Shown: positions 58,415 through 64,000 of the stretch, piece after piece
How positions within the stretch are numbered: the stretch's first letter is position 1
Layout of the letters: each line of letters opens with the position of its first letter
Source of the DNA: Butyrivibrio fibrisolvens
Lineage (GTDB): Bacteria > Bacillota > Clostridia > Lachnospirales > Lachnospiraceae
Direction: 5' to 3'
Length of the DNA stretch: 64,000 bases
Assembly: GCF_023206215.1 (NCBI RefSeq)
Contig: NZ_CP065800.1
Span: 744,001 to 808,000, forward strand
The notes under the pieces: model-generated
Told to the model about the DNA's origin: nothing
The model's input: only the letters and a program-made list of their open reading frames with translations
Databases searched by the model: none
Position numbers and translations under genes: made by a program

Positions 58415-59701
58415 ATGATCGATATCAAATTTTTAAGAGAAAACCCAGATGTAGTAAAGGAAAACATCAAAAAGAAATTCCAGGACCAGAAAATAGAACT
58501 TGTTGATAAAGTTATTGAACTTGATAAGGAAAGCCGCGCTATCAAGCAGGAATCTGATGACCTTAGAGCCAGCAGAAATACAATCTCCAAGCAGATTGGT
58601 GCTCTTATGAAGGAAGGTAAAAAAGAGGAAGCTGAAAAGGTCAAGGAGCAGGTTACCAAGAATGCCGAGAGACTTTCCCAGCTTGAAGAAAAGCAGAAGC
58701 AGGTAGATGAAGAAATCCTTAATATCATGTACCAGATCCCTAACATCATCGATCCTTCTGTTCCGATCGGTAAAGATGATTCATGTAACGTAGAGATAGA
58801 GAAATTTGGTGAGCCTGTTGTTCCGGATTTCGAAGTTCCATATCACACAGATATAATGGAGAGATTCAACGGAATCGATCTTGATGCTGCCAGAAGAGTA
58901 GCAGGTAATGGTTTCTATTATCTCATGGGTGATATCGCAAGACTTCACTCAGCTGTTCTTGCATATGCAAGAGACTTCATGATCGACAGAGGATTCACAT
59001 ATGTAATACCTCCGTACATGATCCACGGCAATGTTGTATCAGGCGTTATGAGCTTCCCTGAAATGGATGCCATGATGTACAAGATCGAAGGTGAAGACTT
59101 ATACCTCATCGGAACATCTGAGCACTCAATGATCGGTAAGTTCATCGATCAGCTTCTTCCTGAAGATGAGATGCCATATACACTTACTTCTTATTCACCT
59201 TGTTTCCGTAAGGAAAAAGGTGCTCATGGTATCGAGGAAAGAGGCGTATACAGAATCCATCAGTTCGAGAAGCAGGAGATGATCGTAGTCTGCAAACCTG
59301 AAGATGCATGGACCTGGTATAACAAGCTCTGGAAGAACACAGTAGATCTCTTCCGTTCACTTGATATTCCTGTAAGAACACTTGAATGCTGTTCAGGAGA
59401 TCTTGCAGATCTTAAAGTTAAGAGCTGCGATGTAGAAGCATGGTCACCACGTCAGAAGAAATACTTCGAAGTTGGTAGCTGCTCTAACCTTGGAGATGCA
59501 CAGGCTAGACGTCTTAAGATCAGAATCAAGGGCAAAGATGGAAACTATTTTGCACATACACTAAACAACACAGTAGTAGCTCCGCCTAGAATGCTTATCG
59601 CATTCCTTGAGAACAACCTTCAGGCTGACGGATCAGTTAAGATTCCTGTAGCTTTAAGACCATACATGGGCGGAAAAGAAGTACTTATTCCGGAGAAATA
59701 A
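58415..59701 (+). CDS. serS: Seryl-tRNA synthetase
   Basis: A 428-residue class II synthetase charging tRNA-Ser. N-terminal coiled-coil arm (about 25-110) that grips the tRNA long arm, then motif 2 (SPCFRKEKGAHG...YRIHQFEKQEM) and motif 3 (NNTVVAPPRMLIAFLENN). AACGGAGACAGTC precedes the start. The last base of its stop is the first base of the next ATG. Confidence 0.98.
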   Translation: MIDIKFLRENPDVVKENIKKKFQDQKIELVDKVIELDKESRAIKQESDDLRASRNTISKQIGALMKEGKKEEAEKVKEQVTKNAERLSQLEEKQKQVDEEILNIMYQIPNIIDPSVPIGKDDSCNVEIEKFGEPVVPDFEVPYHTDIMERFNGIDLDAARRVAGNGFYYLMGDIARLHSAVLAYARDFMIDRGFTYVIPPYMIHGNVVSGVMSFPEMDAMMYKIEGEDLYLIGTSEHSMIGKFIDQLLPEDEMPYTLTSYSPCFRKEKGAHGIEERGVYRIHQFEKQEMIVVCKPEDAWTWYNKLWKNTVDLFRSLDIPVRTLECCSGDLADLKVKSCDVEAWSPRQKKYFEVGSCSNLGDAQARRLKIRIKGKDGNYFAHTLNNTVVAPPRMLIAFLENNLQADGSVKIPVALRPYMGGKEVLIPEK

Positions 59702-60678
59702 TGCATAAATTTATGAGAGCTGTCGGCCTTGCAGGTTTGCAGGGCCGGGGCGCGCTCGAAAAGCTACTGGAATACTGCGTCCAGCATGCAGACGAGCGAG
59801 AATATATAAAAAATGAAGATGACGAAGTGTTTGCACAGTTCACCAAAGAATTCGCGCCGGGACTGGGAGTGGTCGTTTATGGCCAATTTAAGAGTGGAAA
59901 TCACTTTATATATGAATACTATTATCCTTATATAAAAAGTGAAAGCATCTCATCGTCAGAAGACATAACAGTCGAACAGCATGCTGCTACAGATTCTTAT
60001 GCAGGAGTATGCGATGATCCAAGAGTTGGTATCACTATGATATTCTATCTTCAGAATATGATGGATTATCTTAAGATATCTGAAAACGGACAGAAGAAAA
60101 CAACCGGAACATCCGTAGCACTTTCTGCACTGTCTACACAGGGAACTATAATGCTCCCTATTGCCAAGACTCCTAATCAGAAAAGACTGCTTAAAAAGAA
60201 AAGACAAGCAAGAACAAAACTTGTAAGCTCAGCAAGAAATGGAGATGAGAATGCGATTGAATCGCTGACTCTGGATGATATGAACATCTATACAACTATC
60301 TCCGATAAAATCCTCAAAGAGGATGTATACACTCTTGTTGACAACTATTTTATGCCTTACGGCGTAGAATGTGATCAGTATTCAATGATGGGTGAGATAA
60401 CTGATTACAGGCTTACTATAAACACCTATACCAAAGAACCTGTATACATACTGTCTGTAAAATGTTCTGACATCGACATAGACATAGCTATAAACAGGAA
60501 AGATCTTTTGGGAGAACCTGCTGTAGGTCGAAGATTTAAAGGCAACATATGGTTACAGGGGCATATTATTTTCCCAGAAAAAAATAATAGATTGAAAAAA
60601 TTCTATTATTGTGTTAAATTGATAAAGTGCCTTTTACAAATGAAGGCACTCCTACGTTTGGGTAGCTCAGCTGGATAG
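59701..60678 (+). CDS. DUF3881 family protein, probable frameshift at the C-terminus
   Basis: A 325-residue frame overlapping serS by one base. The N-terminal MRAVGLAGLQGRGALEKLL and GRRFKGNIWLQGHIIFPE mark DUF3881, a Lachnospiraceae family of unknown function usually next to serS. The last about 29 residues are Lys/Leu-rich, unlike the family, and the frame runs 23 bases into the tRNA-Arg gene. One more A in the seven-A run at 60578-60584 would end the protein with a TAA near 60587 after FPEKK. The true end is probably there, so the extension should be treated as artefact or mutation. Confidence 0.85.
   Translation: MHKFMRAVGLAGLQGRGALEKLLEYCVQHADEREYIKNEDDEVFAQFTKEFAPGLGVVVYGQFKSGNHFIYEYYYPYIKSESISSSEDITVEQHAATDSYAGVCDDPRVGITMIFYLQNMMDYLKISENGQKKTTGTSVALSALSTQGTIMLPIAKTPNQKRLLKKKRQARTKLVSSARNGDENAIESLTLDDMNIYTTISDKILKEDVYTLVDNYFMPYGVECDQYSMMGEITDYRLTINTYTKEPVYILSVKCSDIDIDIAINRKDLLGEPAVGRRFKGNIWLQGHIIFPEKNNRLKKFYYCVKLIKCLLQMKALLRLGSSAG
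60626..60650 (+). terminator. Hairpin between DUF3881 and tRNA-Arg
   Basis: AGTGCCTT (60626-60633) pairs with AAGGCACT (60643-60650). No T run follows, and the tRNA begins five bases later. It may be a processing or weak termination signal. Confidence 0.45.
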
Positions 60679-60729
60679 AGCGTCCGCCTCCTAAGCGGAA
60701 GGTCGGGGGTTCGAATCCCCTCCCGAACA
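60656..60729 (+). tRNA. tRNA-Arg, anticodon CCT
   Basis: A 74-base cloverleaf: acceptor GTTTGGG pairs with CCCGAAC, D-arm GCTCAGCTGGATAGAGC, anticodon stem TCCGC/GCGGA with loop CTCCTAA, T-arm GGGGGTTCGAATCCCCT, discriminator A. CCA is not encoded. Reads AGG codons. Confidence 0.98.
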
Positions 60730-61002
60730 TTTAGCAATACTTTTATATACACATTCATAAAGTTCTATCTGTCATAATTTTCATTTCTATCATCTGGTTT
60801 TTCTAAATTTATTCGCAAATTATCAGGTAGCATAAGGCTAATAGTAAGTATTTAAAACGTATATTGTGCTCTTTAAGTGTTTTTGAATACACCAATATGA
60901 CAAAAGATATATACATCTTGGGCCTACCTTATTCATCATATTATTATTCAAAATCATGATTAAAACAGTAAAACAGGAATATGTAACTTTAGGGGGAAAG
61001 TT
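60730..61002. other. Intergenic region between tRNA-Arg and the LytTR gene
   Basis: A+T-rich, no gene, no strong hairpin. The promoter of the LytTR gene must lie here; GGGGG before ATG 61003 is its ribosome site. Confidence 0.5.
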
Positions 61003-61803
61003 ATGAGGGGTAAAAAATTTCTTCTGTACGATCGTGATAAAAGGCTAATAAATTTTTTAGAAAAGATAGCTTTACCATATATAAGATTCAGATATAATTC
61101 TACATATAAGCTTGAAGTATGTGATAGTCTAAGAAGCGTAAAAGATAACCTTGAATCAATAGATTACAGGGTTGATTTTTGTTGCTTCCATATGCAGGAC
61201 GAAAGTGATATAGATATTTATTCAGCTATAAAAAGACAATATATAAATCTTCCGATCCTATTATGTGCATATTCCAAAATTGATCAGAACTTATTTTTCA
61301 GACCCGGCCTTTTTCCGGAAGAGCTTATCACAACAGGCGATGTAGATGAAGAAAAAACAAGAACCATCACCCAGATAGGAGAGGCTCTTTATAATATTAA
61401 AGATTATCTTGACCGTAATCAACCGGATGAACTACAGGAACAGAAGAAATGCATTAGGATCAAATCTGATGCTGATACAATCTCATTCATTAATGGACAA
61501 GATATAATTAGTATAGAATCTGAAAACATTGCAGGTAAAAAGATACAATGGATAAAGACCATAAGAGGAATCTACCCCTGTAAAATAAGCCTATCTGAAT
61601 TGGAAAAGATTTATAGTACAATACTATTCAGGTGCAGACGAGATGCACTTGTTAATAAGAGTATGATAAGAGGTTTCAACGAACAAACTCTTGATATTAT
61701 ACTGGAAACTGAAAATAAATATTATACTATGCATGCTTCAAACGCCAAATACAGGCAAATAAAAGAAGCTTACAATTTATTTTACAAGGAATGTGAGGCA
61801 TAA
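61003..61803 (+). CDS. LytTR-domain transcriptional regulator with degenerate receiver-like N-terminus
   Basis: A 266-residue protein. Residues 1-130 have the layout of a response-regulator receiver (FLLYDRDKRLINFLEKIALP, VDFCCFHMQ, LPILLCAYSK), but acidic phosphorylation residues are not where expected. Residues about 150-262 are a LytTR DNA-binding domain (IISIESENIAGKKIQWIKTI, LFRCRRDALVNKSMIRGF). No histidine kinase is adjacent. The next gene encodes a membrane protein with an outside domain, a possible signal partner. Regulated genes unknown. Confidence 0.85.
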   Translation: MRGKKFLLYDRDKRLINFLEKIALPYIRFRYNSTYKLEVCDSLRSVKDNLESIDYRVDFCCFHMQDESDIDIYSAIKRQYINLPILLCAYSKIDQNLFFRPGLFPEELITTGDVDEEKTRTITQIGEALYNIKDYLDRNQPDELQEQKKCIRIKSDADTISFINGQDIISIESENIAGKKIQWIKTIRGIYPCKISLSELEKIYSTILFRCRRDALVNKSMIRGFNEQTLDIILETENKYYTMHASNAKYRQIKEAYNLFYKECEA

Positions 61804-61876
61804 AGTTTGAAAGTGTTCCATTTTCAAACTTAAAAACCATTAGCCTCTTTCTTTGCTCGCAACATGAGGTTAAGTT
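61803..61876 (+). promoter_or_regulatory. Structured leader element (copy 2 of the motif before rsmG)
   Basis: Hairpin AAGTTTGAAAGTG-TTC-CATTTTCAAACTT (61803-61831), then GCCTCTTTCTTTGCTCGC and AACATGAGGTTAAG. GCCTC (about 61842-61846) can pair with GAGG (about 61866-61869), the ribosome site of the next gene. The order and wording repeat the rsmG leader. Confidence 0.7.
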
Positions 61877-61880
61877 TAAA

Positions 61881-63800
61881 ATGCAATGTACTAACTGCCA
61901 GAAAGATATACCGGATAACATTAAATTCTGCCCTTACTGTGGTCAGCCGGTACTCATAAGACATAAGGAAGACAACACAACTTATTACAATACATTTGAA
62001 AATGTACCTTTTAGCTATGGTAGATCAGAAGCAGTAGATGAAAAAGAGGCGCCGGTTAACGTCACCAAGATCAAAGATTCCGGTATCAATGATACCGGTA
62101 ATACAGAATCCGGTAATAAAAAAACAAAAGTAATCTTTGCTATATCAGTGATATTAGTAATAGCATTAGTAGCAGGGATCATAGGTTACAGATACTATAT
62201 ATCCAAGGATAAAACAGTAGATGAATCGATACCAGAATATATAAATGGTATAACCTATTGCGAGAAAGGTGTTATCTATGTAGATACCGATGTAACGGAT
62301 GATGCTCCTTCTCTTAAACTGGCAACAGTGGATGAAGCGCTGGTTAAAGACTGCGAATTCTATTATCTGTCTATTTTTAACCCGGATACTACAAGGATAT
62401 ATTACATAACAGACCTTGAACAGAAGAAGACTACAATCTGCGGATCTTTGTACTCTATAGCCACCAAAGATATAACTAATGATCCTGATGAAAATAAAAA
62501 AAGATCTACACTTATATCCAAAGAAGTAAAAGGATACTTTACAACATCAGGTGATGACAACTCTATTTTGTACGACACCTTAAGTGATGAAATATACATC
62601 TATTCAGATAATGGTAACGAATATCTTATGGATGGTAAGGATATACTCGTCATCAACACCTTCTATAACACAGAAAGCTCTCATCTTATCACAGTACAGC
62701 GAGGAAATCTTAAAAATGTGACATTATCAACAGGTTTATATATGGGCGCAACCTACGAGATATACCATTACGATACTGCTACCAAAAAACTCCGACTTAT
62801 AGATGATGATGTTGCTATGATCCCTACAGGAAAAGATGACAAATTGGTATATCTAAAAGGCGAAAATTATCTGACTGAAGGCGCAGATATGTATATGTGC
62901 GATATAACACCTGAAGGCATCAAGACAGAAAAGCTTGCAGAAGACGTCACTGATCTGGTATCAACAACGATCACAGATGACATAACACATATCGCTTATG
63001 CAACCAAAGGTGAACATACTGACGATTATACCTTTCATCTGTACTCCTATGATAACGGTGTTGTAACAGACATCGGAGAGACAGAAAATGTAGATATTTA
63101 TTCCGAATATGTAACTTTTTTTGACTACTATGAACCTGATGATGAGGAAGAAGACAAGACTCAGTATTATAACACTGGATCCTCAGAAATATACAAATCT
63201 CCTTTTGGAGAAGTTATAGAGATACAGGAAGCTCTGCAAAGAGGCAAGCTAATGATCCAGGCCCTTGATGATAACGGTATAAGCTGCGTCTATATGTGTG
63301 ATATAGAATACGGTAAAGAAATCACAGACTATGAACTTCTAGCTTACAACGCTTCCATATCCGGTATATATGCAAAAAGGTATCTATTCTATGTTTCAGG
63401 TCAGAAGACCAGAAATATGTATCTTTCATCACAAGAAGGGGACCGCCTGATACTGCGCGATGTCCCAAAGGATGAAAGCCTGTATTTCAAAGCAACACCT
63501 TATATAGATGATAATTTATACTATTTTGTCGTAGATCTGCTGGAAAGCGATGGAAACTCCAGTATATACGATCTGTATGTTAGAAATGATGAAGATAAAT
63601 CCTTAAAGCGACTGGATACAATGGTAGAAGACATATCCATAACCGGAAAAGGTGCTGTCTACTGCAAAGATGAAGCCTTATACTACTACGGAGCAGATAC
63701 CAAAAAAACAACCAAGATAGCTGATAGTTATTATTATTGTCAGGTTGGAAACCAGTACGAAACAAGCGCTTCAACACTTACGTACATAAATACATATTAA
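61881..63800 (+). CDS. Zinc-ribbon, single-pass membrane protein with large outer beta domain
   Basis: A 639-residue protein. An N-terminal zinc ribbon (CTNCQKDI...CPYCG, residues 3-22) lies in the cytoplasm, with an acidic linker, then a membrane helix at about 85-105 (FAISVILVIALVAGIIGYRY). The outer 530 residues contain repeated beta segments (YYLSIFNPDTTRIYYIT, SILYDTLSDEIYIYSDNG, LVYLKGENYLTEGAD) in the style of a beta-propeller. No enzyme motif is seen. Together with the upstream LytTR gene it may form a sensing unit; the zinc-ribbon family is common in Lachnospiraceae. Confidence 0.85.
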   Translation: MQCTNCQKDIPDNIKFCPYCGQPVLIRHKEDNTTYYNTFENVPFSYGRSEAVDEKEAPVNVTKIKDSGINDTGNTESGNKKTKVIFAISVILVIALVAGIIGYRYYISKDKTVDESIPEYINGITYCEKGVIYVDTDVTDDAPSLKLATVDEALVKDCEFYYLSIFNPDTTRIYYITDLEQKKTTICGSLYSIATKDITNDPDENKKRSTLISKEVKGYFTTSGDDNSILYDTLSDEIYIYSDNGNEYLMDGKDILVINTFYNTESSHLITVQRGNLKNVTLSTGLYMGATYEIYHYDTATKKLRLIDDDVAMIPTGKDDKLVYLKGENYLTEGADMYMCDITPEGIKTEKLAEDVTDLVSTTITDDITHIAYATKGEHTDDYTFHLYSYDNGVVTDIGETENVDIYSEYVTFFDYYEPDDEEEDKTQYYNTGSSEIYKSPFGEVIEIQEALQRGKLMIQALDDNGISCVYMCDIEYGKEITDYELLAYNASISGIYAKRYLFYVSGQKTRNMYLSSQEGDRLILRDVPKDESLYFKATPYIDDNLYYFVVDLLESDGNSSIYDLYVRNDEDKSLKRLDTMVEDISITGKGAVYCKDEALYYYGADTKKTTKIADSYYYCQVGNQYETSASTLTYINTY

Positions 63801-63941
63801 AGAACTGGTGAATTTTGGAATATATGTAACTTGTGGTGTAAATTGGAACATAATAATGTACAAACCTATAGCTACTGTAAAATAAAGCTTTCAAAACCAC
63901 TATATCTTGTATAACAATTATTTTTTGGTACAAATAACAGC

Positions 63942-63970
63942 TTGTATCGGAATAATGTATTGTATATAAT
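63942..63970 (+). promoter_or_regulatory. Promoter for a gene beyond the right edge
   Basis: -35 TTGTAT (63942-63947) and -10 TATAAT (63965-63970) with a 17-base spacer. No coding sequence follows inside the window; 63801-63941 shows no gene. Confidence 0.6.
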
Positions 63971-64000
63971 GAAAATATGGTGAAGAAGAAAATATTTGCA

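Overview
The window is A+T-rich DNA spanning the replication origin of a Gram-positive anaerobe, most likely a Lachnospiraceae member close to Butyrivibrio/Pseudobutyrivibrio. Evidence: strong GGAGG-type ribosome sites, a tryptophan T-box leader, the gene order rnpA-yidD-yidC-jag-mnmE-mnmG-rsmG-parA-parB, a DUF3881 gene after serS, an intracellular GH51 arabinofuranosidase, and Gram-positive toxin export genes. The genus is an inference from gene content only.

Positions 1-21640 hold an accessory polymorphic-toxin locus. The end of an EssC-type FtsK/SpoIIIE ATPase (type VII secretion motor) is followed by one nearly complete RHS/YD-repeat toxin gene (2638-8347) with a DUF4258-like C-terminal toxin and a small DUF1871-like immunity candidate. 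Downstream lies a graveyard or reservoir of RHS material: two long 5'-truncated RHS cassettes (11839-13941 and 14556-16865) with different toxin tails, each followed by a different candidate immunity gene; at least four short RHS scraps; a toxin tail with a membrane-protein partner; a papain-like toxin remnant overlapping a lipoprotein gene; and three paralogues of an unrecognised family. The RHS cores are near-identical and the tails unrelated, the arrangement expected if tails are swapped into the expressed gene by recombination.

Positions 21640-30500 carry a YoeB/RelB toxin-antitoxin pair, an XRE regulator plus membrane protein under a promoter with three operator repeats 23 bp apart, two zinc-ribbon proteins, a GH51 arabinofuranosidase, and an MBOAT O-acyltransferase with a membrane-anchored partner. 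Positions 30500-36130 are the trp operon on the minus strand (trpD-C-F-B-A) behind a consensus promoter and a T-box with a UGG specifier; trpE and trpG are absent here. A GGDEF-derived protein with a degenerate active site follows.

Positions 37900-63800 are the origin-proximal core. On the minus strand are dnaA-dnaN-S4 protein-recF-gyrB-gyrA; on the plus strand are rpmH-rnpA-yidD-yidC-jag-mnmE-mnmG-rsmG, then parS sites, parA-parB-DUF4446, serS-DUF3881, tRNA-Arg(CCT), a LytTR regulator and a zinc-ribbon membrane protein. DnaA boxes lie in the dnaA-rpmH gap. Non-coding structure is unusually rich: a 57-bp triple repeat with compensatory base changes between dnaN and the S4 gene, 43-bp repeats between mnmE and mnmG, related hairpins in the trp operon, and a shared leader element before rsmG and the last zinc-ribbon gene that appears able to mask the ribosome site. 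Four reading-frame breaks sit in short A runs where one extra A restores the gene, so part of the apparent gene decay may be base-calling error.
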